64,000 bases of DNA from Roseibium album. GTDB lineage: Bacteria > Pseudomonadota > Alphaproteobacteria > Rhizobiales > Stappiaceae. Every line of letters begins with the position of its first letter. Within the stretch, counting starts at the first letter, position 1. The notes under the pieces were generated by a model that saw only the letters and a program-made list of their open reading frames with translations, was not told the DNA's origin and searched no databases. Below, piece by piece: positions 27,907-37,035 of the stretch. Location of the stretch: the NCBI GenBank assembly GCA_001404055.1, contig CXTY01000003.1:186001-250000 (forward strand), given 5' to 3'. Made by a program: the position numbers and the translations under genes.

Positions 27907-28923
27907 ATGCAGGTTAACATGAAGAACATCCGGTCAAGCGCGATAGCAGTAGTCGCCACTGTAGCAACGGCCCTAAGCATCCAGACACCAAACGCAGCTG
28001 AACTGAAGGCGGCACACTTCATGCCGTCCATGCATCCAATGGACAAGGGTGTGATGTCGCCTTTGGCCGAGGACATCAGCGAAGCAACCGATGGCGAACT
28101 CACTATTCGGATTTACCCATCCGGTGAACTTGGCAAAGGCCCGGTGCAACAATACAAACGCGTCGTCACCGGCGTTGCCGACATCGTTTTCGGCATTCCC
28201 GAATACACACCGAAGCAATTTTCAAAAACCGGGGTGGTGCACATTCCAGGCCTTTTCGTAAACGGCACGGAAGCGACCAACGCGCTGTGGGACAACATCC
28301 AGCTCTTTGAAGATGAATATGCCCAGACCAAGCTTCTGGGCCTTTGGGCGAACAATCCCTCCGTCCTGATCACAAGGGATAAACCCGTGCGGACCCTGGC
28401 AGACATGCAGGGCATGAAAATCCGCACACCGAACCCTGTCATGGCGACACTCGTCGAAGCATGGGGCGGGATTCCTGTTTCCATGCCAACGACCGACACC
28501 TACAACGCCATGAACACCGGTGTTATAGACGCGGTCATGATCGGACCGTCCGGCATTCGCTCCTACAAGCTGAACGAAACAGCAAAATACGTCACGACGA
28601 ACATCCCATCGGCTCTGGACAGCTTCTACCTGTTAATGAACAAGTCCAGCTGGGATGGCCTAAACGATACGCAGAAGACCAAACTTGACGATCTCACCGG
28701 CCGCAAAGTCAGCTTGCAAGGTGCAAAAGCCTTTTACGAAGCTGGCCAGGCTGGCCTTGAACTTGCCAAGGAAAGCGGCGTTGAACTGATCGAGATCAGT
28801 CCGGAGGCAGAAGCAGAATTCCGAGCGAAAATGACCGACGCGTTGACGGCTTTCCTCGACAAGAAAAGCGAAGAAACGGGTGCTGATGCACACGCTATCG
28901 CAGCTGCCCTGAGCAGCAAATGA
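27907..28923 (+). CDS. dctP: TRAP transporter solute-binding protein DctP
   Basis: 338 residues with a signal peptide (to about residue 30, PNAAE). The DctP fold is shown by AAHFMPSMHPMDKGVMSPLAEDI, GELGKGPVQQYKRVVTGVADIVF and GMKIRTPNPVMATLVEAWGGIPV. The conserved Arg in KIRTPNP normally binds a ligand carboxylate, so an organic-acid substrate is likely. GGGAGGGGGA precedes the ATG. It is first of dctPQM and divergent from marR/rdhA. Confidence 0.93.
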   Translation: MQVNMKNIRSSAIAVVATVATALSIQTPNAAELKAAHFMPSMHPMDKGVMSPLAEDISEATDGELTIRIYPSGELGKGPVQQYKRVVTGVADIVFGIPEYTPKQFSKTGVVHIPGLFVNGTEATNALWDNIQLFEDEYAQTKLLGLWANNPSVLITRDKPVRTLADMQGMKIRTPNPVMATLVEAWGGIPVSMPTTDTYNAMNTGVIDAVMIGPSGIRSYKLNETAKYVTTNIPSALDSFYLLMNKSSWDGLNDTQKTKLDDLTGRKVSLQGAKAFYEAGQAGLELAKESGVELIEISPEAEAEFRAKMTDALTAFLDKKSEETGADAHAIAAALSSK

Positions 28924-28927
28924 CCCG

Positions 28928-29422
28928 ATGAAACTGACAGATCCAGAAGCGACCAGCCTGCATGCCGCAGGCTGGCGCAGATGGATAGAGATCCCGCTTG
29001 TGTTTGCCGGAGGTGTGCTTGTCTTTTCGTTGATGGGCCTCTCGGTTTCCGATGCGCTGTTGCGGTCCTTTTTCAACAAGCCGATTTTCGGCGCAAATGA
29101 CTACGCACAAATTCTGTTGTCGTTTGTCGTTTCGATCAGTTTTCCGCTTTGTGTTCTTGCAGGGCGACTGATCGCCATTGACACCATCGTCTTGATGCTG
29201 CCTCGGGCCTTACAGGTCATACTGGACTGGATGGTGACAATCCTCGGAACGTGCATTCTGGGTTATCTTGCCTGGCGCGCCTTTTTGAACGCTCTTGATG
29301 CCGCCACGTTCGGCGAATCCACAATGTTGCTGCAACTCCCATACGGACCGTCGTACTACGCTGTGGCTGCCGGATGCGCATTTGCGGCCGTGGTTCTGAT
29401 TTTGGAAAGGCTCACGAGATGA
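28928..29422 (+). CDS. dctQ: TRAP transporter small permease DctQ
   Basis: 164 residues with four transmembrane helices, the usual size and topology of DctQ (segments about 20-40, 57-75, 95-115 and 135-155). It starts 4 bp after dctP and overlaps dctM by 4 bp. Confidence 0.9.
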   Translation: MKLTDPEATSLHAAGWRRWIEIPLVFAGGVLVFSLMGLSVSDALLRSFFNKPIFGANDYAQILLSFVVSISFPLCVLAGRLIAIDTIVLMLPRALQVILDWMVTILGTCILGYLAWRAFLNALDAATFGESTMLLQLPYGPSYYAVAAGCAFAAVVLILERLTR

Positions 29423-30723
29423 GTCCTGAAATCTACGGTTTTCTTGGCTTTGCAGCCCTTTTTTTGCTGCTAGCGTTCGGAACGCCTGTTGCCATCGCCC
29501 TGCTGGTCGTGGGGTTTTTCGGGACGGTCGTTCTGTCCGGGTTTACCGCGGCTGCATTTTCCCTGAGTGGCCAGGTGTTTGCGACCGTTACCGTCTACGA
29601 ACTGACGATCATCCCCTTGTTCATACTGATGGGGAACCTTGCGTCCTCAGCCGGATTGAGCCGTGACCTCTTCGACGCTGCTCACAAGATCATAGGCCAC
29701 TTGAAGGGTGGGTTGGCAGCGGCGACAATCATGGGATGCGCAGGCTTCGCAGCACTCTCCGGTTCCTCGATTGCCTCCGCCATCACAATGGGCAAGGTTG
29801 CCTATCCAGAGATGCGGCGGTTTAACTACGGCGCACGGCTGGCGACGGGATCAATCGCAGCCGGAGGAACGCTCGGCATCCTCATTCCACCCTCCACGGG
29901 CTTTGTGATTTATGCAGTGCTGACCGAAGAGTCCATCGGACGATTGTTCATGGCCGGCGTGCTGCCAGGGATCCTCTTGACCACAATGTTCCTGCTTGCC
30001 ATCGCTTTGATCACTTTGTTCTGGCCTGAGGAAGGCCCGCGTGGCCCGGTGTTCAGCCTGCAGGAAAAACTCGGTAGTTTACTGCGCGCAACCGGCATCG
30101 GCGCGATCATATTGATCACCATCGGTGGCATTTACACCGGATTTTTCACGCCGGTCGAAGCAGCAGGTGTTGGTGCTTTCTTTGCGTTTCTCATGCTCGT
30201 ACTGCGCCGAAAATGCACGTTGTCCACGCTCTATGATGTGAGCGCAGAAACGTTGAAGACAACGGGCATGGCTTTTTTCATTCTTGTTGGCGCCAATGTG
30301 TTTTCCCCTTTCGTGGCACTCTCCCACCTACCGGCCACCATAGCTGATGGTATGACCGGCCTTGAACTTGGAACCTATGGAACGCTGGGGCTCATCCTCC
30401 TGGGCTACGTGATCCTCGGCATGTTCATTGAGGGTCTGTCGCTTCTCGTCATCACGCTGCCAATCGTCTTTCCACTGGTCGTCGGCATGGGATTTGACCC
30501 GATCTGGCTCGGCGTGGTCATGGTGGTCGTACTGGAAATGGGACTGATTTCACCACCCGTTGGCGTCAACGTCTTCATTGTGAAGAGCGTTGTACCTGAC
30601 GTCAGGATCGAAACGATTTTCGCGGGCATCATGCCTTTTTGGTTGGCCATGATTGCGACGCTTGCGCTGATCGTGGCATTTCCGGAGATCGCACTTCTGA
30701 TCCCCAACGCGATGTTCAACTGA
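29419..30723 (+). CDS. dctM: TRAP transporter large permease DctM
   Basis: 434 residues, about 12 transmembrane helices. It carries the DctM signatures TIMGCAGFAALSGSSIASA, ATGSIAAGGTLGILIPPSTGFVIYA and VEMGLISPPVGVNVFIVK-like VVLEMGLISPPVGVNVFIV. The frame opens upstream at 29374, but ATG 29419 overlaps the dctQ stop (ATGA) and gives the normal N-terminus MSPEIYGFLGF. It completes a sodium-coupled uptake system. Confidence 0.94.
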   Translation: MSPEIYGFLGFAALFLLLAFGTPVAIALLVVGFFGTVVLSGFTAAAFSLSGQVFATVTVYELTIIPLFILMGNLASSAGLSRDLFDAAHKIIGHLKGGLAAATIMGCAGFAALSGSSIASAITMGKVAYPEMRRFNYGARLATGSIAAGGTLGILIPPSTGFVIYAVLTEESIGRLFMAGVLPGILLTTMFLLAIALITLFWPEEGPRGPVFSLQEKLGSLLRATGIGAIILITIGGIYTGFFTPVEAAGVGAFFAFLMLVLRRKCTLSTLYDVSAETLKTTGMAFFILVGANVFSPFVALSHLPATIADGMTGLELGTYGTLGLILLGYVILGMFIEGLSLLVITLPIVFPLVVGMGFDPIWLGVVMVVVLEMGLISPPVGVNVFIVKSVVPDVRIETIFAGIMPFWLAMIATLALIVAFPEIALLIPNAMFN

Positions 30724-30820
30724 CCAAGTTACCACCATTCAAAATACGGCAGATCGCGAGTTGAGAAAAAAGACCTGATCAGTTCGTTTCCTGCTGTGCG
30801 GTTACCGTGCCATTGCGCCC

Positions 30821-31717
30821 TCAGGGACGCTTCAAAATGAAGTCCGGCTGGATACCAGCCGCGGAGATTGGTTCTTCGACGGATTGCCCGGCAAAAAACC
30901 CATAACCTGCAATCAATGCAGAGGAAATTCCGGCTGTCTGTGCGCCCAACACATCCGTGTGCAAGCTATCACCAACCATGACGACACGGGTACGGTCAAC
31001 ATCTGACCCCAGCCGTTCGAAAGCCAGGTCATAGATATTTGCAAACGGTTTTCCGAAGAAAACCGGAGATACGCCGGTCCTGTCAGCGAGCCTGTGTGCA
31101 AAGCATCCAGGTTCACTGGAAAACCCGTGTTCTCGTGGCGCTACAATATCAGGATTGGCGACCCAAACAGGTCGTGGTCTCTTGATCAACGCGTCTTCCA
31201 GCAATGCCTGCCTGCCCGCTGTCCATTCGGCGGCACCCAAAAGCAGAAAGGCATCAACTGCGTCGTATATCGCCCGGTCTTCTTCCAGATGGGTCAGATT
31301 CAGGTGTTCGAGGTCGAGCATACCTGACGCCCTTGAGAGCATCGCTCCCCAGTGGCGTTTCGGCTCCCTTTCCAACGCGGTGAGGATGGTCATCCGGCTT
31401 GAAATGACGTTTTCAGGGGCAAATTCGTATCCCAGTCGCGCGTATTTGGCTTGAAGCGAGGCATTTGGATACCCTGCCGCGTTGGTCACAACGAAAACGC
31501 GTTTACCCAGCGCCTGAAGCCGGGCAACCCTTTCAGGAACGCCAGGGATCGCTTGCTCTCCAATGTTCAGAACACCAAACGCGTCCAACAGGAAAACATC
31601 GAATTTATCAGCAATGTCATCAAGCGTGTCGTGCCAGGTACACCCGCGAGTTCCACCAGCCGCAGGCAATCGACCGCGCGCAGCTTCATAAGCTGCAAAC
31701 GCGGTCTCCAAAGTCAT
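30821..31717 (-). CDS. HAD-superfamily class IIA (NagD-like) hydrolase
   Basis: 298 residues from ATG 31717, which starts 5 bp after the phnE stop. Motif I is FLLDAFGVLNIGEQAIPG: the nucleophile Asp is present but the usual Asp at D+2 is Phe. VFVVTNAAG is motif II, and FFGKPFANIYDLAFERLG followed by VVMVGDSLHTDVLGAQTAGI gives motifs III and IV. It resembles the class IIA subgroup with DxW/F-GV, from memory. As the last gene of a phosphonate-type uptake operon it may dephosphorylate or process the imported compound. Confidence 0.85.
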   Translation of the reverse strand: MTLETAFAAYEAARGRLPAAGGTRGCTWHDTLDDIADKFDVFLLDAFGVLNIGEQAIPGVPERVARLQALGKRVFVVTNAAGYPNASLQAKYARLGYEFAPENVISSRMTILTALEREPKRHWGAMLSRASGMLDLEHLNLTHLEEDRAIYDAVDAFLLLGAAEWTAGRQALLEDALIKRPRPVWVANPDIVAPREHGFSSEPGCFAHRLADRTGVSPVFFGKPFANIYDLAFERLGSDVDRTRVVMVGDSLHTDVLGAQTAGISSALIAGYGFFAGQSVEEPISAAGIQPDFILKRP

Positions 31718-31722
31718 TTCGG

Positions 31723-32538
31723 TCAAATAATTGCTTCCCGTACCTTTGCCGAGACCCATTCGCTGAGGACGACAGCCGCCAGAATAACCAGAAGGATCAG
31801 ACTGACCTGCGGCCACGCCAGAACATTCAGGGAAGACGACAACTGCAGCCCGATACCGCCTGCGCCGACAAGACCCAACACAGTCGATTCCCTGATGTTG
31901 ATATCCCAGCGGAATACCGCGACGCCAGCAAATGCCGGCGCAATCTGTGGAACAATTCCGTAGGCCATGACCTGCCAGCGTGATGCGCCGGTTGCCGTAA
32001 TTGCCTCCACCTGTGTCTGGTCAATCTCTTCAATCGCTTCGTAGACCAGTTTGGCGCAAAAGCCGATGGATCTGATTGCAATTGCCACGACCCCGGCCAG
32101 AACACCCGGTCCGATAACCGCAATCAGCAACAACGCCCAGATCAGCGAGTTGATCGAGCGGGTCGACACGATGATCAGGAGAGCGATCGGCCTGACGAAC
32201 GTCGCTGAGGGCGTAGTGTTGCGGGCGGCCATGAACGCGATTGGCACAGCAAAGCAAAGCGCGATGAGTGTGCCAAGCGTCGCGATGTTCAAAGTATCCC
32301 AGATCGGACGGCCAAGCTGAGTGATATATTCCCAGCGTGGGGGCGTTGCCCTGGTCCAGATATCTTCTGCGATACGCGGCGCATCCCAGACAAAAAACCA
32401 GGTAGTCACCTCGGAAATCTTTTGCCAGCAATAGACAAATATCGCGGTCCCCGTGAGCCAGACTGCCCATCGGGTCAGACTTTCCGAACGGGTTCGACGA
32501 TGCCAGACCTTAGTGCCATTTTGCTCAAGTACTGGCAT
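31723..32538 (-). CDS. phnE: Phosphonate-type ABC permease PhnE (second copy)
   Basis: 271 residues with about six transmembrane helices. It has the PhnE-type EAA loop VEAITATGASRWQVMAYGIVPQIAPAFAGVAVFRWDINIREST split over the motif, followed by [14 protein letters not shown]. Its stop codon lies 5 bp before the HAD start, and its start abuts the first phnE. Confidence 0.92.
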   Translation of the reverse strand: MPVLEQNGTKVWHRRTRSESLTRWAVWLTGTAIFVYCWQKISEVTTWFFVWDAPRIAEDIWTRATPPRWEYITQLGRPIWDTLNIATLGTLIALCFAVPIAFMAARNTTPSATFVRPIALLIIVSTRSINSLIWALLLIAVIGPGVLAGVVAIAIRSIGFCAKLVYEAIEEIDQTQVEAITATGASRWQVMAYGIVPQIAPAFAGVAVFRWDINIRESTVLGLVGAGGIGLQLSSSLNVLAWPQVSLILLVILAAVVLSEWVSAKVREAII

Positions 32539-33350
32539 TATTGCACCCTCGCGCGAATGATACCGGAAAGATATTCCAGTGCCATGACGATCAGAATGAT
32601 CAGGATCAGAATTGCAGCCGCTGTGTCATATTCATAGCGGTCAAACGCAGTATTGAGGGTCGCGCCAATTCCGCCAGCACCCACCAGGCCAAGGATCGCA
32701 CTTTCACGAAAATTGATGTCCAGCCGGTATATGCTCAGACCCACAAGCCTGGGCATGACCTGTGGCTGTACGCCGTAGTTGATCCATTGCAGCCAGCGCG
32801 CGCCGGAGGCCTTGATCGCCTCTGCCTGGACCTTGTCCATGCTCTCGATGTCCTCGGCCAGCAGTTTGGAAAGGAAACCGATGGTCGCGAAACTAAGAGT
32901 AAGGAAACCGGCCAACGGTCCAAACCCGAATATGGCAACGAGCAGGATCGCCACGATAATTTCCTGAAGCGCACGACTGACAGCGACGATACCACGGCAA
33001 ACCAGATAGACTGGCAGTGGTGCAATGTTGCGCGCGGCACCGAGGCCAATCGGAATGGAGATAGCAATCCCGACGACCGAAGCCGCGATAGTCATGATGA
33101 TGCTTTCCAGAAGGCCATCACGAATATCAGTGGCGCGCGAAACGAAATCTGGTGTGGTGAACGCAAGAATGAAAGCCGCACCTCTGTCCAGGCCCTCGTA
33201 AACGCGGGACCAGTTGACATCGATTGTCAGGAACGCGGCAATCAAGTAGGCAACCGCGCCCACACCAATCGTCCAGCGTAGCCAGTCGCGCTTAATCAAG
33301 GGCGGTTTTTTCCAGCGATGCCCGAGGACCGCATCAAGTTCGTTGCTCAT
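32538..33350 (-). CDS. phnE: Phosphonate-type ABC permease PhnE (first copy)
   Basis: 270 residues with the same family features as the second copy: [24 protein letters not shown] and [20 protein letters not shown]. Paired PhnE permeases probably form a heterodimer. It overlaps phnC by 4 bp. Confidence 0.92.
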   Translation of the reverse strand: MSNELDAVLGHRWKKPPLIKRDWLRWTIGVGAVAYLIAAFLTIDVNWSRVYEGLDRGAAFILAFTTPDFVSRATDIRDGLLESIIMTIAASVVGIAISIPIGLGAARNIAPLPVYLVCRGIVAVSRALQEIIVAILLVAIFGFGPLAGFLTLSFATIGFLSKLLAEDIESMDKVQAEAIKASGARWLQWINYGVQPQVMPRLVGLSIYRLDINFRESAILGLVGAGGIGATLNTAFDRYEYDTAAAILILIILIVMALEYLSGIIRARVQ

Positions 33351-34156
33351 AGTGCAGCAACCTCGGCTTCCGCGGTCTTCTCGTCATCATCCTCGACTTT
33401 TTCAATAGTCGCTTCCCAGTCCTCTTCACCATAAATCGTTGTCAGGACATCGGGAGTGAGTTCTTCTGGACGGCCATCAAATTCGATAGCGCCGAACCGG
33501 AGGCCGACAACGCGCTGCACAAACATTTTCGCCAGAGCAACGTCATGAATATTGATAATGGCAGCCAAACCCCGCTCCGCACAGAGCTCGCAAATCAGAC
33601 GCATGATCTGACGGGAGGTTTTGGGATCGAGAGAGGCGGTCGGTTCATCCACCAGAAGCAGCTTCGGGTTTTGAATGAGCGCACGACAAATCCCAACACG
33701 TTGGCGCTGACCACCTGATAGTTCGTCTGCACGTTTGTCTGCCATGGCAAGGAGACCGACCCGGTCCAGAAGGCGAAACGCTTCATCGACGCTCTCCTGG
33801 GGGTAGCGACGGGTGAAACTGCGCCAGAATCCCACATAACCCAGGCGGCCTGAAAGAACGTTTTCCATCACGGTCAGTCGCTCGACCAACGCGTACTCCT
33901 GAAAGATCATGCCCATTTCGCGGCGCTTGCGACGCAACCCGCCCGACGACAGGCCTGTCAGTTCAGTGTCTTCCAGCCAGACCTGCCCGCTGGTGGGCTC
34001 GACCAGTCGATTGATACAGCGGATCATTGTGGATTTTCCGGCCCCGGACGGACCGATCAGTGCCATAACCTGGCCTTGCGGGATGGTCAGATCAACAGCC
34101 TTGAGTGCCTGATCGCCAGTCTTATACGTCTTCACAAGCTTCTCAAGCCGCAGCAT
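33347..34156 (-). CDS. phnC: Phosphonate-type ABC ATPase PhnC
   Basis: 269 residues. Walker A is GPSGAGKST, the Q-loop is [23 protein letters not shown] (the long PhnC-specific stretch), the signature is [15 protein letters not shown], and Walker B is [11 protein letters not shown]. The C-terminus carries an acidic extension. It is separated from phnD by an intrinsic terminator. Confidence 0.93.
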   Translation of the reverse strand: MLRLEKLVKTYKTGDQALKAVDLTIPQGQVMALIGPSGAGKSTMIRCINRLVEPTSGQVWLEDTELTGLSSGGLRRKRREMGMIFQEYALVERLTVMENVLSGRLGYVGFWRSFTRRYPQESVDEAFRLLDRVGLLAMADKRADELSGGQRQRVGICRALIQNPKLLLVDEPTASLDPKTSRQIMRLICELCAERGLAAIINIHDVALAKMFVQRVVGLRFGAIEFDGRPEELTPDVLTTIYGEEDWEATIEKVEDDDEKTAEAEVAAL

Positions 34157-34185
34157 GAAGCCCCCTACCTCAACAACAGAATTCG

Positions 34186-34212
34186 AAAAAAAGGTGGCCC
34201 CGCAGGGCCACC
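34186..34212 (-). terminator. Intrinsic terminator between phnD and phnC
   Basis: On the minus strand GGTGGCCC pairs perfectly with GGGCCACC (34193-34200 and 34205-34212) around a 4-nt loop and is followed by seven T. It should end most phnD transcripts and let a fraction continue into phnC-phnE-phnE-HAD. Confidence 0.88.
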
Positions 34213-34221
34213 CGATAGCGT

Positions 34222-35196
34222 TTATTTACAGGCGTAACTGACGCCATTGGCAGCATCAATTTTGCGAATGACTTCCCAGAATTCCTGATAGGTCATTTCC
34301 AGGAACTGGCCTTCGTTCGATTTTTCAAACTCGGCCTGCAGGGAAGAACCGTCCCACTTGAAATTGAAAAACGCGTTGCGGATCTTATCCTGAAGTTCAG
34401 GTGTCAGATTGTAGGCAACGCCAAAACCGGTGGTCGGAAACGTCTGAGACTTGTAGATCGATACGACCTGTTCCGGCTTAACGACATCGCGCAGGATCAT
34501 GCGAGACAAAACGGAGTTGGCGATCGATGCAGCAGGATAGTCCTTGTTTGCAACGCCCAGAATCGAATTGTCATGCTTGCCTGAATAGACAGGTTCGAAG
34601 TCCCGCTCTGCCTGCATGTCAAAATCAGCTTTCAGGATCGCCGATGGAGCCTTGAAACCTGAATTTGAAGTCGGTGATGTAAAGGCAAGCTGCTTGCCCT
34701 TGATATCTTCGACTTTTTCGATCCCCGAACCCGGATAGGTAAGGATTTCCATCTCATAACCGAAATTGCCGTCTTTTGACGCCATGATCGTGAACGGACG
34801 GAAACCCGCACAGTTCACAGCCAGAGGGTTGGAGCCAGTGTTGAACCCGGCAATATGCAGACGCCCTGAACGCATTGCTTCGATCTGTGCAGCATTTGAC
34901 TGCACAGGAAAAAACACAACTTTCTTGCCGGTTTCGGCTTCAAGATGGGTCAGGAAATCAGACCAGGCAGTCTTGTAAACCGCAGGATCTTCAACCGGCG
35001 TATAAGCAAAAATAAGTGTGTCGGGATCGACCAGCTTGCTGGCATCCGTCGGAATATCTGCAATCAGATCACCGTCAACATCGCAATAACGCTCGTCAAG
35101 ATCTCCGCGTGGGCACTCTTGTGCACTTGCTGGTCCGGCGAATGTAAACGCCGCGACAGCAGCAGCCGAGGCAAGAAGTGTTGCAATCCGTTTCAT
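34222..35196 (-). CDS. phnD: Phosphonate/phosphite-type solute-binding protein PhnD
   Basis: 324 residues with a signal peptide to about residue 25 (GPASAQ). The PhnD family features include [39 protein letters not shown] and [20 protein letters not shown] Cys-containing N-terminal insert ([12 protein letters not shown]) is unlike E. coli PhnD. The ligand could be a phosphonate, phosphite or a phosphate ester; no C-P lyase genes are present in the window. GGAGGAATAAA stands before the ATG. Confidence 0.92.
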   Translation of the reverse strand: MKRIATLLASAAAVAAFTFAGPASAQECPRGDLDERYCDVDGDLIADIPTDASKLVDPDTLIFAYTPVEDPAVYKTAWSDFLTHLEAETGKKVVFFPVQSNAAQIEAMRSGRLHIAGFNTGSNPLAVNCAGFRPFTIMASKDGNFGYEMEILTYPGSGIEKVEDIKGKQLAFTSPTSNSGFKAPSAILKADFDMQAERDFEPVYSGKHDNSILGVANKDYPAASIANSVLSRMILRDVVKPEQVVSIYKSQTFPTTGFGVAYNLTPELQDKIRNAFFNFKWDGSSLQAEFEKSNEGQFLEMTYQEFWEVIRKIDAANGVSYACK

Positions 35197-35652
35197 TTTA
35201 TTCCTCCCGTAAGACTCTTCAAATACCTTTCAGACCTTATTTCCGGCCTGTTATTTGTTCTCATCTCAGCGGTTTATTGAACCGCCTAACTATCGACATT
35301 GACGACTCAACGCGCAGGTTTCAAGTCATCTTGAAGTCCTACTGGACCGACATCGGGGAAAATTGATTGCAGAGCGCAGAGTTGTGCGGATTTCGAGAGT
35401 GAAAATTTTTCGAAATCGTTCGAAAGCAAATTGAATTAGGTCGGTTCAACCTGACTGATCCTGTCACACACCATTGACGGCCAGGCTTGACGCAGTTCAC
35501 CCATCACCGATTTCATCTTCAAATGAATCTATTATCCAGGATTGCAGCGTTGCGGCATTTGGTATCAATTGGATATTTCTGGAGCTCGGACACATTGAAA
35601 GCAGCTCTTATATTCTTAAATACGCATCGCACACATTCGGAGGTATTTCAAA
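35197..35652. other. Intergenic region between phnD and the STAS-like gene
   Basis: About 455 bp carrying the divergent phnD and STAS-like promoters. The one clear element is a palindrome TTTCGAA-ATCG-TTCGAAA at 35408-35425. I found no convincing double Pho box. Nothing supports a gene here. Confidence 0.45.
35408..35425. promoter_or_regulatory. Palindrome TTTCGAA-N4-TTCGAAA
   Basis: A perfect 7-bp inverted repeat with a 4-nt spacer, 212 bp upstream of phnD and 228 bp upstream of the STAS-like gene. It may be a repressor or activator site; the regulator is not evident. Confidence 0.4.
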
Positions 35653-36039
35653 ATGTCAGACAGTAAATCAGGCGGAATTGAATATCTGGATTTGGCTCCC
35701 GACCAGCCAAATGTGATCGCTATTCGCGCCAGTGGCGACATCACAGGTCAGGCGATGCACGACTTCATCGATCGCATCAAAAACGCACACGAGAAACACG
35801 GAAAACTCCGACTGTTCGTCGATCTGACCGGTTATGATGGTTTCGAGTGGTCGGTCGTTGGCGAAAAGCTTGCGAATTTCCGAACGCTGATGACCAGCTT
35901 CGACCGGTTGGCCTACGTGGTCGACAAACAATGGATGGCCTCCTGGATTTCGCTTGTAGATGCCGTCACCCCCATGCAGTTCCGCGCATTCAAATCAGAA
36001 GAGTCTGAAGACGCGATTGCATGGATTACCGGCGAATAG
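35653..36039 (+). CDS. SpoIIAA-like (STAS-fold) protein
   Basis: 128 residues. It has the pattern of the SpoIIAA-like family: GDITGQAMHDFIDRI, LRLFVDLTGYDGFEWSVV, LAYVVDKQWMASWI and a C-terminal RAFKSEESEDAIAWITG. No phosphorylatable Ser of anti-anti-sigma factors is obvious. This family is widespread and poorly characterised, perhaps lipid- or membrane-linked. GGAGG lies well placed before the ATG. It is monocistronic. Confidence 0.85.
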   Translation: MSDSKSGGIEYLDLAPDQPNVIAIRASGDITGQAMHDFIDRIKNAHEKHGKLRLFVDLTGYDGFEWSVVGEKLANFRTLMTSFDRLAYVVDKQWMASWISLVDAVTPMQFRAFKSEESEDAIAWITGE

Positions 36040-36125
36040 TTCCCGTCTGAATTCTTCCAATCTGCTTGGTGAAGCCGTCGTACCGGATTTGTCTCTGGTT
36101 TGCGGCTTCACTTTGTTTCCTTTGC

Positions 36126-36866
36126 TTAGATGCAGCGGCCGCCATCCACTTCCATGGCAACGCCAGTGACCATGCCAGCTTCGTCAGAACACAGGAAGCA
36201 GGCGGCATTGCCCATGTCCTCCGGGGTTGAAAATCGGCCGATTGGAATGGTGGAGAGAAACTTCGCGCGTATTTCCGGCGTGTCTTCACCCATGAAACTC
36301 TTCAGCAGGGGCGTTTCACCGGCAACCGGGCAAATCGCATTCACGCGAACGCCAGAAGGCGCCAACTCGACCGCCATCGTCTTGGTTGCTGTGATCATCC
36401 AGCCCTTCGACGCGTTGTACCAATTGAGGCGTGGACGCGGACTGAGGCCTGCCGTGGAGGCGACGTTGAGGATTGCACCCTTGCCCGCCTCGGACATGGC
36501 TGGAACGAGATAGCGCGCGGTGAGATACACCGACTTGCAGTTAACTGCCATGACGCGATCAAACTCATCTTCCGTGACATCCTGCATCGGTTTCGGCAAA
36601 TGCGTGATCCCGGCGTTATTGACCAGAATATCCACGGAACCAAGCGTTGAAGCCGCTGTGTGAGCCAGATCCCGGACGCTGTCGTTGCTGGCGACATCAA
36701 CCTTGACTGCAATGCCGTCCACTTCACCCGCAACCTCATCCGCCAGATCCATGTTGAGATCGGCAATCAGGACCTTTGCACCTTCTGAAGCGAATTTCCG
36801 CACGATGCCGGCACCGAACCCAGAAGCTCCACCTGTAACGATGGCTGTTTTTCCCTGCAATCTCAT
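36126..36866 (-). CDS. Short-chain dehydrogenase/reductase
   Basis: 246 residues. The Rossmann motif TGGASGFGAGI is at residues 11-21, NNAG at 83-86, and the catalytic Ser137, Tyr150 and Lys154 (YNASK) are all present. The C-terminal CFLCSDEAGMVTGVAMEVDGGRCI is typical of SDRs. The frame extends to 36971, but ATG 36866 has GGAGAA upstream and gives a standard SDR start. It is the last gene of the minus-strand operon, after the aldehyde dehydrogenase, so alcohol/ketone oxidation in the same pathway is likely. Confidence 0.9.
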   Translation of the reverse strand: MRLQGKTAIVTGGASGFGAGIVRKFASEGAKVLIADLNMDLADEVAGEVDGIAVKVDVASNDSVRDLAHTAASTLGSVDILVNNAGITHLPKPMQDVTEDEFDRVMAVNCKSVYLTARYLVPAMSEAGKGAILNVASTAGLSPRPRLNWYNASKGWMITATKTMAVELAPSGVRVNAICPVAGETPLLKSFMGEDTPEIRAKFLSTIPIGRFSTPEDMGNAACFLCSDEAGMVTGVAMEVDGGRCI

Positions 36867-36910
36867 TCCGTTCTCCCAACTATGTTCGCTCCCACCTCCG
36901 ACTTTTCCTG

Positions 36911-37024
36911 CGTCATCCCGGCCAAACGCAGTGCGAGCCGGGATCGGGGAGCCTGACTGTGTTTGTTGCAAGCTTCAATGGCTCACCGACCCCGGATCTC
37001 CGCTTTGCTTCGTCCGGGGTGACG
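36911..37024. repeat. Intergenic palindromic repeat element
   Basis: A 114-bp element with nested symmetry. The left hairpin is ATCCCGGC/GCCGGGAT (36915-36922/36937-36944) and the right hairpin is ACCCCGGA/TCCGGGGT (36989-36996/37013-37020). The two ends, CGTCATCCCGG and CCGGGGTGACG, are also nearly complementary. The look is that of dispersed palindromic intergenic elements in alphaproteobacteria. It sits inside the operon, between the aldehyde dehydrogenase and SDR genes. Confidence 0.6.
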
Positions 37025-37035
37025 AACAGGTTTTC

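Noticed and set aside
32541..33281. 246-residue plus-strand frame
   Set aside because: Antisense to phnE; low-complexity charged product and no family resemblance.
35450..35475. Possible Pho box (CTGACTG then CTGTCAC) upstream of phnD
   Set aside because: Repeat period is 10 rather than 11 bp, the match is partial, and it is about 260 bp from phnD on the other orientation.
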